From an uncultured Brevundimonas sp. (GTDB lineage Bacteria; Pseudomonadota; Alphaproteobacteria; Caulobacterales; Caulobacteraceae): 64,000 nucleotides of DNA. A program made the position numbers and the translations under genes. The notes under the pieces were generated by a model, which worked only from the letters and a program-made list of their open reading frames with translations, was not told the DNA's origin and searched no databases. Shown here one piece after another: positions 6,989 to 18,031 of this stretch; position 1 is the stretch's first letter, and each line of letters opens with the position of its first letter. The stretch is taken from assembly GCF_947305955.1 (NCBI RefSeq), contig NZ_CAMZFB010000008.1, forward strand, positions 1-64,000. The letters run 5' to 3'.

Positions 6989-9900
6989 GTGACCGACGCC
7001 ACTGAAACCGCCGGCTTTGTCCATCTGCGGGTCCGAAGCGCCTATTCCCTGCTGGAAGGGGCGATCAAGGCCAGCAAGATCGGCAGCATGGCGGCGGGTA
7101 TGGGTATGCCCGCGGTGGCGATCGCCGACCGTTCCAACCTGTTCGGCGCGCTGGAGTTCAGCCAGTACACCAAGGACGCGGGCGTCCAGCCGATCGTCGG
7201 TTGCGCCCTTCCGGTTTTCGGCATCGGTGGCCGCAAGCCCGAACGCTGGTCCAAGGTACCGACCATCATGTTGCTGGCGCAGAACCAGCAGGGATGGTTG
7301 AACCTGTGCGCCCTGTCTTCGTCCTCCTTCCTCGACACCATCGACATGCCCGAGGCGGGCGTGCCGTGGGAACTGGTGGCCGAGCGTTCCGAAGGGCTGA
7401 TCCTGCTGTCGGGTGGTCCTGACGGTCCTGTCGATCCGCTGCTCGCGGCGGGCAAGTCGGATGAGGGCGCTGCCGCCCTTGCGGAAATGAAGCGCGTTTT
7501 CGGCGACCGCTTCTATGTCGAGCTGCAACGCCACAACCTGCCGGAAGAGGCCGCCGCTGAGGGTGGACTTGTCGGCTGGGCCTATGAGAACGACGTGCCG
7601 CTGGTAGCGACCAACGACGTCTATTACGGTAAGGCCGAGCAGGCGAAGGCGCATGACGCCCTGCTGTGTATTTCAGACGGTGCCTTTGTCGGTCAGGAAG
7701 AGCGCCGCCGCGTTACGGGCGAGCATTGGTTCAAATCGCCCGAGGATATGCGGGCGCTGTTCGCTGACTTGCCGGAAGCCTGCGACAATACGCTGGAAGT
7801 GGCGCGGCGCTGCGCCTTCCTGACCCAGACCCACAAACCCATTCTGCCCAGCTTCAATACGGGCGAAGGCCGTTCCGAGGCCGACGAAATGGCGCACCAG
7901 GCCCGCGAGGGGCTGAAGATGCGCCTGTCGCGGCACCAGCATTATGCGCCGGAGCAGGACTATTGGGACCGTCTGGAGTGGGAGATCGGGATCATCCAGC
8001 AGATGGGGTTCCCGGGCTACTTCCTGATCGTGTCGGACTTCATCAAGTGGGCGAAGCTGCACCACATTCCGGTCGGCCCGGGCCGTGGTTCGGGGGCGGG
8101 CTCGCTGGTGGCGTGGGCGCTGACGATTACCGACCTCGACCCGCTGCGTTTCGGCCTGCTGTTCGAGCGCTTCCTGAACCCCGAACGCGTATCGATGCCC
8201 GACTTCGATATCGACTTCTGTCAGGAGCGTCGCGAAGAGGTCATCGCCTACGTCCAGAACCACTACGGTTTCGACCGCGTGGCGCAGATCATCACCTTCG
8301 GTACGCTGCAGGCGCGTGTGGTGCTGCGCGACGTGGGCCGCGTGATGCAACTGCCGTTCGGTCAGGTGGACCGACTGGCCAAGATGGTTCCGGCCAACCC
8401 CGCCAATCCGGTGACGCTGGCGCAGGCCATCGAGCTGGAACCGCGCCTGCGCGAAGCCCGCGATAACGAGGCGGCGGTCAAGGCGCTGCTGGATACCTCG
8501 CTGGAGCTGGAAGGGCTTTACCGCAACTGTTCGACGCACGCCGCCGGTGTGGTTATCGGCGACCGTCCGCTGACCGAGCTGGTGCCGCTTTATCAGGATC
8601 CGCGTTCGACCATTCCGGCGTCGCAGTTCAACATGAAGTGGGTCGAGCCGGCCGGTCTGGTGAAGTTCGACTTCCTTGGCCTCAAGACCCTGACGGTTCT
8701 GGACCGCGCCAAGGGCTTCCTGGAGCGTCGCGGTCAGGCTCCGGAATGGAACCTCATCCCGCTGGATGACGAAAAGACCTATGAACTGATGGCCTCGGGC
8801 CAGACGGTCGGCGTGTTCCAGCTGGAATCGCAGGGCATGCGCGACACGCTGCGCAAGATGCGATGCGGCTCGATCGAAGAGATCACCGCTCTGATCTCGC
8901 TGTACCGCCCCGGCCCGATGGAGATGATCGACACCTATATCGACCGTAAATTCGGTCGTGCCGAGGTCGATTACCTGCACCCCAGCCTGAAGGAAGTCCT
9001 GACCGAGACCTACGGCGTCATCATCTATCAGGAACAGGTGATGAAGATCGCCCAGATCCTGGCAGGGTACAGCCTGGGCGAAGCCGACCTTCTGCGTCGC
9101 GCCATGGGTAAGAAGAAGAAGGAGGAGATGGATTTCCAGCGCCTCCGCTTCGTGAAGGGCGCTTCGGAAAAGGGCGTGCCGGAAGAACAGTCCGGCTCCA
9201 TCTTCGACCTTGTGGCTAAGTTCGCGGGCTACGGCTTCAACAAATCGCACGCCGCCGCCTATGCGCTGATCTCGTTCTGGACGGGCTGGCTGAAGGCCAA
9301 CCATCCGGTCGAGTTCTTCGCCGCGTCCATGAGCCTTGATCTGTCGAACACCGACAAGCTGGCCGTCTTCTATCAGGACTGCCGCCGCTTCGAGATTCCG
9401 GTGCTGGCGCCCGACATCAACCGTTCGTCCGCCGACTTCGACGTCTCGTGGGAGGATGGCAAGGGCAGCGTGCTCTATGCGCTGGGGGCTATCCGCAACG
9501 TGGGCCTCGAAGCCATGAAGCACGTGGTCGAGGTGCGGAACGAGACGGGACCGTTCAAGGATATCTTCGACTTCCTCGAACGCGTCGATCCCAAGGTCGT
9601 CAACAAACGCGCGCTGGAAGGTCTGGCGCGGGCAGGGGCGTTTGACAGCATCCACCCGAACCGCCGCCAGCTGTTCGAGCAGGCCGATGTTCTTGTCGCG
9701 TATTGTCAGAGCGTCGCGGCCGAACGCGCCTCGGCGCAGGTCAGCCTGTTCGGTGCCGATCAGGCGTCCGCCGCCCGTCCGCGCCTACGTGCCGTCGAGC
9801 CGTGGGCCGGACCGGATAAGCTGGATCAGGAACTGTCGGCGGTCGGCTTCTATCTGTCGGGCCACCCGCTGGAGGAACTGACGCCGGCGCTGAAGCGCAA

Positions 9901-10441
9901 GCGGGTCACCTTCGTGGCCGAGGCGACCGGACTGGCGGAGGCTGGACATGAAGCCTTCCAGATGGCTGGTGTCGTGCGCCGTAAACAGGAGCGTCCGAAC
10001 AAGAACGGCGAGAAATTCGCCTTCGTCAGCTTCTCCGACCCGACGGGCGAGTTTGAATGTCTGTTCCCGCCCGAACAGCTGCGCCGTTGCCGCGACATCC
10101 TTGAGGTCGGCTCCGCCGTGCTGGTCAAGGTCCGCGCCAAGGCGTCGGATGGTGAGGTCCGCTTCTTTGGTGACGACGCCAGCCGCATGGATGTGCTGCT
10201 GGACGATGCCAACATCGGCCTGCGCGTGATTGTGTCGGCAGGCTCTTCCGATCCAGAGGCGCTGAAGTCCCGTCTAGAGCGCGCCCGTTCGCAAGGGAAG
10301 GGCGGGGAGGTCTGGATCCAGACGACCCTGCAAGGCCGCACCGAGGTCGAGGTGAAGCTGCCGGGTCGCTATCGTCTGGATGCCGCCCTGCGTGGTGCCC
10401 TTAAAACAGTGCCGGGTGTCGTGATGCTCGAGGATGCCTGA
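6989..10441 (+). CDS. dnaE: DNA polymerase III alpha subunit
   Basis: The replicative polymerase catalytic subunit, 1150 residues from the GTG at 6989. That start follows a TTTGGAG ribosome site by about nine bases; a TTG 27 bases upstream is also open. An N-terminal PHP domain ([13 protein letters not shown]) precedes the polymerase domain, with the catalytic aspartates of PDFDIDF at residues 405, 407 and 409. A helix-hairpin-helix and OB fold follow. A sliding-clamp-binding motif QVSLFG lies at residues 917-922. Length is that of the DnaE1 family. It is downstream of the LexA-controlled microprotein but a hairpin lies between them, so SOS control of dnaE itself is uncertain. Confidence 0.97.
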   Translation: MTDATETAGFVHLRVRSAYSLLEGAIKASKIGSMAAGMGMPAVAIADRSNLFGALEFSQYTKDAGVQPIVGCALPVFGIGGRKPERWSKVPTIMLLAQNQQGWLNLCALSSSSFLDTIDMPEAGVPWELVAERSEGLILLSGGPDGPVDPLLAAGKSDEGAAALAEMKRVFGDRFYVELQRHNLPEEAAAEGGLVGWAYENDVPLVATNDVYYGKAEQAKAHDALLCISDGAFVGQEERRRVTGEHWFKSPEDMRALFADLPEACDNTLEVARRCAFLTQTHKPILPSFNTGEGRSEADEMAHQAREGLKMRLSRHQHYAPEQDYWDRLEWEIGIIQQMGFPGYFLIVSDFIKWAKLHHIPVGPGRGSGAGSLVAWALTITDLDPLRFGLLFERFLNPERVSMPDFDIDFCQERREEVIAYVQNHYGFDRVAQIITFGTLQARVVLRDVGRVMQLPFGQVDRLAKMVPANPANPVTLAQAIELEPRLREARDNEAAVKALLDTSLELEGLYRNCSTHAAGVVIGDRPLTELVPLYQDPRSTIPASQFNMKWVEPAGLVKFDFLGLKTLTVLDRAKGFLERRGQAPEWNLIPLDDEKTYELMASGQTVGVFQLESQGMRDTLRKMRCGSIEEITALISLYRPGPMEMIDTYIDRKFGRAEVDYLHPSLKEVLTETYGVIIYQEQVMKIAQILAGYSLGEADLLRRAMGKKKKEEMDFQRLRFVKGASEKGVPEEQSGSIFDLVAKFAGYGFNKSHAAAYALISFWTGWLKANHPVEFFAASMSLDLSNTDKLAVFYQDCRRFEIPVLAPDINRSSADFDVSWEDGKGSVLYALGAIRNVGLEAMKHVVEVRNETGPFKDIFDFLERVDPKVVNKRALEGLARAGAFDSIHPNRRQLFEQADVLVAYCQSVAAERASAQVSLFGADQASAARPRLRAVEPWAGPDKLDQELSAVGFYLSGHPLEELTPALKRKRVTFVAEATGLAEAGHEAFQMAGVVRRKQERPNKNGEKFAFVSFSDPTGEFECLFPPEQLRRCRDILEVGSAVLVKVRAKASDGEVRFFGDDASRMDVLLDDANIGLRVIVSAGSSDPEALKSRLERARSQGKGGEVWIQTTLQGRTEVEVKLPGRYRLDAALRGALKTVPGVVMLEDA

Positions 10442-10553
10442 TCCGGCGTCGCGGCAATGTCTTTGACGGACTTGAGTTTTCTTGGCGCTGCCTCTTGCGT
10501 TTTTGCCCGTCGGGGCGTAGAGGGGCGGCGCACTTCGCACGTGGGTGAGGCGC

Positions 10554-10601
10554 GGTTGGGGAGAAATCCCGACCTGCTCCGTTCCGAGGGACCGTACGTC
10601 C
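10554..10601 (+). promoter_or_regulatory. structured rpsB leader (candidate autoregulatory RNA)
   Basis: In the 206-base leader before rpsB, GGTTGGG (10554-10560) pairs with CCCGACC (10568-10574), plus a closing G-U pair around a purine-rich AGAAA loop. A second small stem GGAC/GTCC (10589-10601) follows just before TTTAAT. rpsB leaders bind S2 for autoregulation in several bacteria; a function here is inferred from position and structure only. Confidence 0.4.
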
Positions 10602-10647
10602 TTTAATCACCCGCGCTAGGTTTGATCGGAAAAAGGATAATACGATC

Positions 10648-11433
10648 ATGGCTCTGCCTGAATTCTCGATGCGCACCCTGCTGGAAGCTGGCGCTCACTT
10701 TGGTCACCAGACGCACCGCTGGAACCCGAAGATGGAACGCTACATCTTCGGTTCGCGCTCGAACATCCACATCATCGACCTGTCGCAAACCATGCCGCTG
10801 ATGCACCAGGCTCTGGTTGCTGTTCGCGACGTGGCTGCCAAGGGCGGTCGTGTTCTGTTCGTTGGTACCAAGCGTCAAGCTGCTGATCCGGTCGCTCAAG
10901 CTGCCAAGCGCTGCGCCCAGTACTACATGAACAACCGTTGGCTCGGCGGTACGTTGACCAACTGGCGCACCGTTTCGGGTTCGATCCAGCGTCTGCGCGA
11001 ACTGGAAGGCATTCTGGAAAGCGGCGAAGGCCGTAACAAGAAAGAACTGCTGACCCTGCAACGCGAGAAGGACAAGCTGGAGCTGTCGCTGGGCGGCATC
11101 AAGGACATGGGTTCGGTTCCGGACATCATGTTCGTGATCGACACCAACAAGGAATCGATCGCGATCCAAGAAGCTCGCAAGCTGAACATCCCGATCATCG
11201 CTATCCTGGACACCAACTCGGATCCGGACGGCATCACCTATCCGGTCCCGGGTAACGACGACGCCGCTCGCGCCATCCAAACCTACTGCGACCTGATCGC
11301 CGACGCCGTTCTGGACGGTCTGGCTGCTGGTGCTGCTGCCCAAGGTATCGACCTGGGTGCTCTGGAAGCTCCGGTCGAGCCGGCTCTGGCTGCCGAAGAA
11401 GCTCCGGCTGCTGAAGAAGCTGCTCAAGGCTGA
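10648..11433 (+). CDS. rpsB: 30S ribosomal protein S2
   Basis: The 261-residue S2 protein of the small ribosomal subunit binds late in 30S assembly near the S1 site. The typical N-terminus ([22 protein letters not shown]) is present as [20 protein letters not shown], with the IHIIDLSQT and FVGTKRQA motifs following. The C-terminal tail is Ala/Glu-rich ([12 protein letters not shown]), common in alphaproteobacterial S2. Start ATG at 10648 follows AAAGGA. It is the first gene of an rpsB-tsf unit and has the strongly biased codon use of a highly expressed gene. Confidence 0.98.
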   Translation: MALPEFSMRTLLEAGAHFGHQTHRWNPKMERYIFGSRSNIHIIDLSQTMPLMHQALVAVRDVAAKGGRVLFVGTKRQAADPVAQAAKRCAQYYMNNRWLGGTLTNWRTVSGSIQRLRELEGILESGEGRNKKELLTLQREKDKLELSLGGIKDMGSVPDIMFVIDTNKESIAIQEARKLNIPIIAILDTNSDPDGITYPVPGNDDAARAIQTYCDLIADAVLDGLAAGAAAQGIDLGALEAPVEPALAAEEAPAAEEAAQG

Positions 11434-11442
11434 TTTCTGACG

Positions 11443-11508
11443 GTTCGTCCCTATATAGGGGCGAACTCACGTCAAACCGACATGCGGCCGGGCTAATGGT
11501 CCGGCCGC
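11443..11508 (+). promoter_or_regulatory. two stem-loops in the rpsB-tsf spacer
   Basis: GTTCGTCCC (11443-11451) pairs with GGGGCGAAC (11458-11466) around a TATATA loop, with one G-U pair. GCGGCCGG (11484-11491) pairs perfectly with CCGGCCGC (11501-11508). Neither has a U-tract. They may tune tsf relative to rpsB by attenuation or RNA processing, as an intercistronic attenuator does in E. coli. Confidence 0.5.
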
Positions 11509-11532
11509 TCAATCGAATTTCAGGAGAAGAAC

Positions 11533-12471
11533 ATGGCCGAGATCACTGCCGCCCTCGTGAAGGAACTTCGCGAGCGTTCGGGCGTCGGCATGATGGACTG
11601 CAAGAAGGCCTTGCAGGAAAACGACGGTAACATCGAAGCCGCCATCGACTGGCTGCGCGCCAAGGGCCTGTCCAAGGCCGCCAAGAAGGCTGACCGCGTC
11701 GCTGCTGAAGGCGTTGTTGCTGTTGCAACCGAAGAAAACGGCGCTGGCGAAACCGCTGCTGCCATCGAGTTCAACGCTGAAACCGACTTCGTTGCCCGTA
11801 ACGACCTGTTCCAGACCGCAGCCAAGCAATTCGCTCAGCTGGCTCTGAAGAACGAAGGCGTTGAAGCCATCTCGGCTGCTACGCTGGAAAACGGCCGTAC
11901 CGTTTCTGACGAAATCACCCAGCTGATCGCCACCATCGGCGAGAACATGACTCTGCGTCGTTCGGCCCGTCTGTCGGTCGAGCAAGGCGCTGTAGCTTCG
12001 TACGTCCACAACGCTGTGTCGCCGGGCGTCGGCCGCATCGGCGTGCTGGTCGCCATCGAAGGCGCTGGTGACAAGGCTGCTGTCCGTGAACTGGGCCGCA
12101 AGATCGCCATGCACGTTGCGGCTACCGCTCCGCTGGCTCTGGACACCTCGGACCTCGATCCGGCCGCTATCGAGAAGGAACGTGCCGTTCTGATCGAAAA
12201 GGCCAAGGAAGAAGGCCGTCCGGAAGCCATGATCGAAAAGATCGTGGAAGGCCAAATCAACAAGTTCCAAAAGGAAGTTGTTCTGTCGAAGCAGCCGTTC
12301 GTGATGGATCCGGACGTGACTGTCGAGCAGCTGGTTGCCAACACCGGTAAGGAACTGGGCGCTGAGCTGAAGCTGGCTGGCTTCGTGCGTCTGGCTCTGG
12401 GTGAAGGCGTCGAGAAGGCCGACACTCCGGACTTCGCTGCTGAAGTCGCCTCGATGACGGGCGGCAACTAA
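11533..12471 (+). CDS. tsf: elongation factor Ts
   Basis: EF-Ts is the guanine nucleotide exchange factor for EF-Tu. The 312-residue protein has the N-terminal UBA-like domain ([22 protein letters not shown]) and the core dimerisation domain with ETDFVARN near residue 81, the loop that contacts EF-Tu. A strong AGGAGAAG ribosome site precedes the ATG. It is about 30 residues longer than the E. coli protein, as usual in alphaproteobacteria. It ends before a double hairpin. Confidence 0.98.
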   Translation: MAEITAALVKELRERSGVGMMDCKKALQENDGNIEAAIDWLRAKGLSKAAKKADRVAAEGVVAVATEENGAGETAAAIEFNAETDFVARNDLFQTAAKQFAQLALKNEGVEAISAATLENGRTVSDEITQLIATIGENMTLRRSARLSVEQGAVASYVHNAVSPGVGRIGVLVAIEGAGDKAAVRELGRKIAMHVAATAPLALDTSDLDPAAIEKERAVLIEKAKEEGRPEAMIEKIVEGQINKFQKEVVLSKQPFVMDPDVTVEQLVANTGKELGAELKLAGFVRLALGEGVEKADTPDFAAEVASMTGGN

Positions 12472-12479
12472 GCCAAAAA

Positions 12480-12543
12480 ATCTTCCTTATTGGGAAGATA
12501 GAGTTAAAAGGGCGCGTTCGGCTTTGAAGGCTGACGCGCCCTT
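12480..12543 (+). terminator. tandem hairpins after tsf
   Basis: ATCTTCC (12480-12486) pairs with GGAAGAT (12493-12499). Then AAGGGCGCGT (12508-12517) pairs perfectly with ACGCGCCCTT (12534-12543). The second stem is strong but the tail is CGCTTATG, so it may act partly as an attenuator before pyrH. Confidence 0.65.
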
Positions 12544-12613
12544 CGCTTATGATGGATCCGCCGATTCCTTTTTCGCGCGGATGCGTGACACTATTTCTAC
12601 GGATGATTGCCGC

Positions 12614-13351
12614 ATGACCGACGCCACTCCTGACTTCCGCTACAAGCGCGTTCTTCTGAAGGTTTCGGGTGAGGTGCTGATGGGCGATCAGGCCTATGGC
12701 ATCGACACCAAGACGGTGGATGTCGTGGCGGCGGCCGTTGCGGCTGTGGCGCGTCAGGGCGTTGAAATCTGCCTCGTGATCGGCGGCGGCAACATCTTCC
12801 GTGGCCTGTCCAAGGCAGCCGAGGGCATGGACCGTGCCCAGGCCGACTATATGGGCATGCTGGCCACCATCATGAACGCGCTGGCCATGCAGGGCGCGCT
12901 GGAAAAGATCGGCATCGAAACCCGCGTCCAGAGCGCCATTCCGATGGCCGCCATCGCCGAACCCTACATCCGCCGCAAGGCCCTGCGTCACCTTGAAAAG
13001 GGCCGCGTGGTGATCTTTGCCGCTGGCGTGGGCGCACCGTTCTTCACCACGGATTCGGGCGCGGCTCTGCGCGCTGCGGAAATGGGCTGCGACGCTTTGC
13101 TCAAGGGCACCAGCGTTGACGGCGTCTATACCGCCGATCCGAAAAAGGACCCGACCGCGACCCGTTACGAGACCCTGAGCTATCAGGACGTGCTGGCCAA
13201 GGACCTGCGCGTCATGGATGCCTCGGCGATTGCTCTGATGCGTGACAGCGGCGTGCCGATTGTTGTCTTCTCCATCCGCGAAGAAGGCTCGCTGATGAAA
13301 ACCCTGACGGGCGAAGGTACCTTCACCGTCATCACCAATAAGCCGGCTTAA
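12614..13351 (+). CDS. pyrH: UMP kinase
   Basis: The hexameric bacterial UMP kinase makes UDP from UMP and ATP. The 245-residue protein, from the ATG at 12614, has the family motifs KVSGEVLMG near the N-terminus and GGGNIFRG near residue 60, and [11 protein letters not shown] in the C-terminal half. The frame is open 90 bases further upstream, but that part reads through the tsf terminator and adds nothing conserved. Followed by frr after 32 bases, the common bacterial order tsf-pyrH-frr. Confidence 0.96.
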   Translation: MTDATPDFRYKRVLLKVSGEVLMGDQAYGIDTKTVDVVAAAVAAVARQGVEICLVIGGGNIFRGLSKAAEGMDRAQADYMGMLATIMNALAMQGALEKIGIETRVQSAIPMAAIAEPYIRRKALRHLEKGRVVIFAAGVGAPFFTTDSGAALRAAEMGCDALLKGTSVDGVYTADPKKDPTATRYETLSYQDVLAKDLRVMDASAIALMRDSGVPIVVFSIREEGSLMKTLTGEGTFTVITNKPA

Positions 13352-13383
13352 TCCGGCACGAACGACCTTTAGGACCAATCCTC

Positions 13384-13941
13384 ATGGCGAAACCTGATCT
13401 CAAAGTTTTCCGCGACCGCATGGACAAGTCGGTCAACTCCCTGAAGGACGACTATGCCGGCCTGCGTACGGGCCGCGCCAACTCGGGCCTGCTGGATCCG
13501 GTGATGGTCGAGGCCTATGGCTCGATGTCGCCGCTGAACGCTGTGGCGGCCGTTTCGGTGCCGGAACCGCGCATGATCTCGGTCAACGTATGGGACCGTG
13601 GCATGGTGGTTTCGGTCGAGAAGGCCATCCGCGCTGCCGGTCTGGGCCTGAATCCGGTCGTTGACGGCCAGACCCTGCGTATCCCGATCCCGCCGCTGAC
13701 CGAAGAGCGCCGTAAGGAGCTGGTGAAGCTGGCTGGCAAGTACGCCGAGGACAAGAAGATCGCCGTCCGTAACGTCCGCCGCGACGCCAACGACGAGCTG
13801 AAGAAGGCCGAAAAGGCCGGCGAAATCAGCCAGGACGATCAAAAGAAGATGGAAGCCGAGGTCCAGAAGGACACCGACGCCGCCGTCAAGCGCATCGACG
13901 AGATCTTCAAGGCCAAGGAAGTCGAGATCATGCAGGTCTAA
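13384..13941 (+). CDS. frr: ribosome recycling factor
   Basis: RRF splits the post-termination ribosome with EF-G. The 185-residue protein has the full family length and the conserved region [20 protein letters not shown], followed by [16 protein letters not shown], and the long helical coiled-coil domain rich in Lys/Glu. TTTAGGACC sits before the start. It lies between pyrH and uppS with short gaps, so is part of the same transcription unit. Confidence 0.97.
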   Translation: MAKPDLKVFRDRMDKSVNSLKDDYAGLRTGRANSGLLDPVMVEAYGSMSPLNAVAAVSVPEPRMISVNVWDRGMVVSVEKAIRAAGLGLNPVVDGQTLRIPIPPLTEERRKELVKLAGKYAEDKKIAVRNVRRDANDELKKAEKAGEISQDDQKKMEAEVQKDTDAAVKRIDEIFKAKEVEIMQV

Positions 13942-13982
13942 CCCGACCTGCACCTTCTCGTTTCTTTTAGGACCAGTGCCTG

Positions 13983-14747
13983 ATGTCGGCCTCAACCGCT
14001 TCACATGACCGCCAGCCACTGCATGTGGCCATCATTATGGACGGTAACGGTCGATGGGCCGAGCGCAGGGGTGTGCCCCGTGCGCTGGGTCACCGCGAGG
14101 GCGTTCAGGCACTGCGTCGCACCATCAAGGCGGCACCGGAACTGGGCATCCAATGCCTGACCATTTTCGGTTTCTCGACCGAGAACTGGAACCGGCCCGC
14201 CGACGAGGTTTCCGACCTCATGGGGTTGCTGCACAAATTCGTGGGTGCAGACCTCAAGCGGCTCGATCAGGAAGGTGTCCGGATCAAGGTTCTGGGTCGC
14301 CGCAAGGGCCTGTCCCGCGACATCATCGAAACGATCGAAAAGGCCGAGCGTCAGACCGCGGGCAATGACCGTTTCCTTTTGCAGGTGGCCTTCAACTATG
14401 GCGCTCATGCCGATCTGGTCGATGCCGCCCAGGTGCTGATCGACCGCGCGGCAGAGCAGGGGCGTTTCGAGCTGACCGAGCAGGTACTGGCTGAGCAGTT
14501 GTCCACCCGAGACGCGCCCCCTGTAGACCTGATTATCCGGACATCCGGCGAGCAAAGGCTGTCGAACTTCCTTTTGTGGGAAGCCGCCTATGCCGAACTG
14601 GTTTTCCAACCGATTCTGTGGCCTGACTACGGGCCCGAGGCGCTGAAAGCCGCCGTTGAAGAGTTTTCCTGCCGCGAGCGCCGGTTTGGCGGCCGCGAAG
14701 TCGTAGAGGGCCACGTGACGGCTTCAGCTGAGAAAGCGGGTTCGTAA
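13983..14747 (+). CDS. uppS: undecaprenyl diphosphate synthase
   Basis: This cis-prenyltransferase condenses isopentenyl diphosphate onto farnesyl diphosphate to make the C55 carrier for peptidoglycan and surface polysaccharides. The 254-residue protein has the catalytic loop IIMDGNGRWA near residue 17, FGFSTENWNR near 60, and RTSGEQRLSNFLLWE near 180, all diagnostic. TTTAGGACC precedes the start. The TAA stop overlaps the cdsA ATG by one base. Confidence 0.96.
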   Translation: MSASTASHDRQPLHVAIIMDGNGRWAERRGVPRALGHREGVQALRRTIKAAPELGIQCLTIFGFSTENWNRPADEVSDLMGLLHKFVGADLKRLDQEGVRIKVLGRRKGLSRDIIETIEKAERQTAGNDRFLLQVAFNYGAHADLVDAAQVLIDRAAEQGRFELTEQVLAEQLSTRDAPPVDLIIRTSGEQRLSNFLLWEAAYAELVFQPILWPDYGPEALKAAVEEFSCRERRFGGREVVEGHVTASAEKAGS

Positions 14748-15565
14748 TGGCCCTCAAACCCAAGGATATTGCCCTACGAGCGGCCTCTGCGCTGGTGCTG
14801 GCCCCCGCGGCCGTATTGGCCATGTGGGCGGGCGGCGTTTGGTTCTCCGCGCTGATCTTTGCCGCAGGCATGCTGCTGGCCTTTGAATGGGCACGTATGA
14901 GCGAGCCGCGCGACTGGAAGGTCGTGGGCATGGCCGTGACGGCGGGCGTGGTTGCGCCGCTGGTGGCGGCACATGTCGGGCTGATGTCGCTAGCGTTTGT
15001 GCTCCTTGTATTCGGTGCGGCTGCGGCGGGCCTGATCGCCCATCGTCGGGGCGGCGAGGGGCTGGATGCCGCCTATGGCGTGCTCTACCTCGGCTGGCCC
15101 TGTATCCTGCTGATCTGGCTGCGGGCGTCCAACTCCGAACAGGGGCTGTACTGGACCGTTCTGGTCTTCACCGTCGCATGGGCTGCCGACATTCTGGCCT
15201 ATCTGGTAGGCAGTGCGGTGGGCGGGCCAAAGCTGTGGCCCAAGTTTTCGCCCAACAAGACATGGTCCGGTTTCATCGGTGGGCTTCTGGCAGGCATGAT
15301 CGCTGGCTCGGCCATGGCGGCATGGCTGGATATGGGCGCGCTGAATTTCATCTGGGGCGGCGTTCTGGGCCTGACTGCAGCACTGGCGACCATGGGCGGC
15401 GACCTTTGGGAATCCGCGCTCAAGCGCCGTTTCGGGGTCAAGGATGCGGGTAACCTGATCCCCGGCCACGGCGGTCTGCTGGATCGCGTGGACGGTTTGA
15501 TGTTCGCCGTTGTTGTTGTTTCGATCGGTCGCCTGATCGTGATCCTGATTGGGGGTCACGGGTGA
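14747..15565 (+). CDS. cdsA: phosphatidate cytidylyltransferase (CDP-diglyceride synthase)
   Basis: An integral membrane enzyme that makes CDP-diacylglycerol from phosphatidate and CTP for phospholipid synthesis. The 272-residue protein has about eight hydrophobic segments and the C-terminal CDS signature ([14 protein letters not shown], then [11 protein letters not shown]). It overlaps uppS by one base and dxr by four (GTGA), so translation is probably coupled across uppS-cdsA-dxr. Confidence 0.95.
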   Translation: MALKPKDIALRAASALVLAPAAVLAMWAGGVWFSALIFAAGMLLAFEWARMSEPRDWKVVGMAVTAGVVAPLVAAHVGLMSLAFVLLVFGAAAAGLIAHRRGGEGLDAAYGVLYLGWPCILLIWLRASNSEQGLYWTVLVFTVAWAADILAYLVGSAVGGPKLWPKFSPNKTWSGFIGGLLAGMIAGSAMAAWLDMGALNFIWGGVLGLTAALATMGGDLWESALKRRFGVKDAGNLIPGHGGLLDRVDGLMFAVVVVSIGRLIVILIGGHG

Positions 15566-16758
15566 TCAGCCGTCGCGTCAGTGTTCTGGGCTCGACCGGC
15601 TCGGTCGGCACCTCCACGCTCGAACTCATGGAAGCCGCCGAGGCGACCGGATCGGGCCGTTTTGAGGTCGAGGTTCTGACGGGCGGGCGCAACGTCGAAA
15701 AGCTGGCGGAGCAATGCCGCCGCTGGAAGCCCAAGCTGGTGGTGATCGCTGACGAGAGCCGCCGCGAGTCTCTGTCCGCTGCTTTGGCGGGTACCGAAAC
15801 CGAGGTGGCCGCCGGTGCGTCGGCCATTGTGGAAGCCGCGACGCGCCCCGCTGATTGGGTGATGGCCTCCATCGTCGGTGCAGCCGGGCTGCGCTCCGCG
15901 TGGGCCGCGGCTTCGACGGGGGCGACGCTGGCGCTGGCGAACAAGGAAAGTCTCGTCTGCTGCGGTCCGGCCTTGTTGGATCGTGTGGCGAAGTCTGGCG
16001 GCCGGATCATCCCCGTAGACTCCGAACACTCAGCCATTTTTCAGGTTTTTACAGCCGAGCGTCCCGAACGGATTGAACGGCTGATCCTCACGGCGTCGGG
16101 CGGTCCTTTCCGCCAAACGCCGCTGGAAGCGATGCGGTCCATCACGCCCGAACAGGCGGTGGCGCACCCCAACTGGTCGATGGGCGCAAAGATTTCCGTC
16201 GACAGCGCATCGATGGCCAACAAGGGCCTCGAACTGATCGAGGCGGCCTATCTGTTCGGTATGCCGCAATCGAAGATCGATGTGGTGATTCACCCTGAAT
16301 CCATCGTGCATAGCCTTGTCGAATACGTGGACGGCTCGACGCTGGCCCAGCTCGGCCCGCCCGACATGAAGACGCCGATTGCGTGCGCACTGTCTTGGCC
16401 GGACCGCATGCCGTGGCCTGCCAAGAAGCTGGACCTTGCCACTATCGGCAAGCTGACGTTCGAGGCTCCCGACACCCAGCGTTTCCCTGCGCTCAAGCTG
16501 GCCCGCGAGGCACTTGAGGCAGGCGGCGTTTCGCCCATCGTTTTCAACGCGGCGAACGAGGTCGCTGCGTTCGCGTTCCTTGACCGACGATTGGCATTTC
16601 TAAATATTGCCGCAGTCATCACCGAAACCCTTGAACGGGCTGACAGTGTTGGCTTGGCGATCGGCGACGGTGACGCGGCTGAATCGGCATTGGCGGTGGA
16701 CGAAGCTGCCCGTGCGATTGCGCGTGATATCGTCAAATCGCTCGATCTAGCGGCCTAG
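15562..16758 (+). CDS. dxr: 1-deoxy-D-xylulose-5-phosphate reductoisomerase
   Basis: The second enzyme of the MEP isoprenoid pathway; it makes MEP from DXP with NADPH. The 398-residue protein has the NADPH loop [16 protein letters not shown] at the start, [10 protein letters not shown] in the middle, and the metal/substrate region [11 protein letters not shown] and [16 protein letters not shown] is the start, in a four-base overlap with cdsA. Together with uppS it supplies isoprenoid carriers for the envelope. Confidence 0.97.
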   Translation: MISRRVSVLGSTGSVGTSTLELMEAAEATGSGRFEVEVLTGGRNVEKLAEQCRRWKPKLVVIADESRRESLSAALAGTETEVAAGASAIVEAATRPADWVMASIVGAAGLRSAWAAASTGATLALANKESLVCCGPALLDRVAKSGGRIIPVDSEHSAIFQVFTAERPERIERLILTASGGPFRQTPLEAMRSITPEQAVAHPNWSMGAKISVDSASMANKGLELIEAAYLFGMPQSKIDVVIHPESIVHSLVEYVDGSTLAQLGPPDMKTPIACALSWPDRMPWPAKKLDLATIGKLTFEAPDTQRFPALKLAREALEAGGVSPIVFNAANEVAAFAFLDRRLAFLNIAAVITETLERADSVGLAIGDGDAAESALAVDEAARAIARDIVKSLDLAA

Positions 16759-16784
16759 CGCCGCGCTTTGAGACTGGAGACCGG

Positions 16785-18002
16785 ATGATCGGCTTTTTGG
16801 GCCAATTGGTCACCTATATAGTGCCGTTTCTGGTCGTGCTCACGGTTGTCGTCACGATCCACGAACTCGGTCACTTCCTGACGGCGCGCGCCTTTGGCGT
16901 GAAGATCGAACGGTTCGCCATCGGCTTCGGCCGGGCGATCTTTTCGCGCAACGACCGTCATGGTGTCGAATGGCGCGTTGGCTGGCTTCCGCTGGGTGGC
17001 TACGTCAAGTTTGCTGGCGATCTGGACGATACGGGTGTTCCCGATCAGGCCGGTCTGGCCCAGCTCCGTGAACGGATCGTCGCCCAGCACGGCGCGGGTG
17101 CCGAGCGCGACTATCTGTATTTCAAGCCGATCTGGCAGCGTGCTCTGGTGGTTGCGGGTGGCCCGCTGGCCAACTTCCTGCTGGCCATTGTCATCTTTAC
17201 ATTCCTTTTCTCCGTCGTCGGCGTGATGCAGCGTCCGGCGCGGGTGGTGAACATCCTGCCGGAATCTCCGGCGGCTGTGGCGGGCTTCCAGTCGGGCGAT
17301 CTAATCACCCACGTCAACGGCAAGCTGATCGAGGACAGTAGCGAGGTGGTTCGCTTTGTCGCTCTGTCCAGCGGCACGCCGGTCGCCTTTACCGTCGAAC
17401 GGGCAGGGGAAGTTATCTCGCTGAATGCGACGCCCGAGCGCGCCGTGGTCCAGGATCCTATCGGTGGGCGTGTCTCCATGGGCCGACTGGGGGTCGAACT
17501 GGGATCGACCCGCGCCGATGCGCGTCACGTCCGCTATTCGCCGGTCGCCGCAGTCGCGAAGGGCGCGGAGGAAATCCGCGACATTCTGGGGACCACGCTG
17601 AAATATATCGGCCGCATTTTCATGGGCCGCGAGAGCGGTGACCAGTTCAGCGGCCCTCTGGGAATCGCCCGTGCTTCGGGCGCTTTGACCAATGCTGCGG
17701 TGTCGGTTGACCCCGATCCGCGTGCGGCGGCCATCAACCTGGTACTGACGCTAACCAGTTTTGCCGCCATACTTTCGGTCGGAATCGGTTTTCTAAATCT
17801 TTTGCCGATTCCTGTTCTGGATGGGGGACATTTGATGTTCTATGCTTACGAGGCTGTGGCACGTCGCCCTCTGGACGCCCGAATCCAGGCCGCTGGTTAT
17901 AGAGTTGGACTTGCCATGTTGGCCTGTTTGATGTTGTTCGCCACTTGGAACGACTTACAGAAGCTGAATATCTTCAAATTCCTTGGCGGGCTCGTCGCGT
18001 GA
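16785..18002 (+). CDS. rseP: RIP site-2 zinc metalloprotease RseP/MmpA
   Basis: An inner-membrane intramembrane protease. The 405-residue protein has the zinc motif HELGH at residues 26-30 in the first membrane segment, a PDZ domain around residues 120-200, and the second catalytic motif NLLPIPVLDGG at 338-348. In C. crescentus the homologue MmpA clears the polarity factor PodJ; in E. coli RseP cleaves the anti-sigma factor RseA. It lies 26 bases after dxr and just before bamA, the usual alphaproteobacterial order. Which substrate applies here is not shown by the sequence. Confidence 0.95.
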   Translation: MIGFLGQLVTYIVPFLVVLTVVVTIHELGHFLTARAFGVKIERFAIGFGRAIFSRNDRHGVEWRVGWLPLGGYVKFAGDLDDTGVPDQAGLAQLRERIVAQHGAGAERDYLYFKPIWQRALVVAGGPLANFLLAIVIFTFLFSVVGVMQRPARVVNILPESPAAVAGFQSGDLITHVNGKLIEDSSEVVRFVALSSGTPVAFTVERAGEVISLNATPERAVVQDPIGGRVSMGRLGVELGSTRADARHVRYSPVAAVAKGAEEIRDILGTTLKYIGRIFMGRESGDQFSGPLGIARASGALTNAAVSVDPDPRAAAINLVLTLTSFAAILSVGIGFLNLLPIPVLDGGHLMFYAYEAVARRPLDARIQAAGYRVGLAMLACLMLFATWNDLQKLNIFKFLGGLVA

Positions 18003-18031
18003 GTCGAGACCTGCCCCTAAGGACATCCCGA

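Noticed and set aside
7673..9655. 660-codon open frame antisense to dnaE
   Set aside because: Same codon-bias shadow; the sense strand carries all DnaE motifs.
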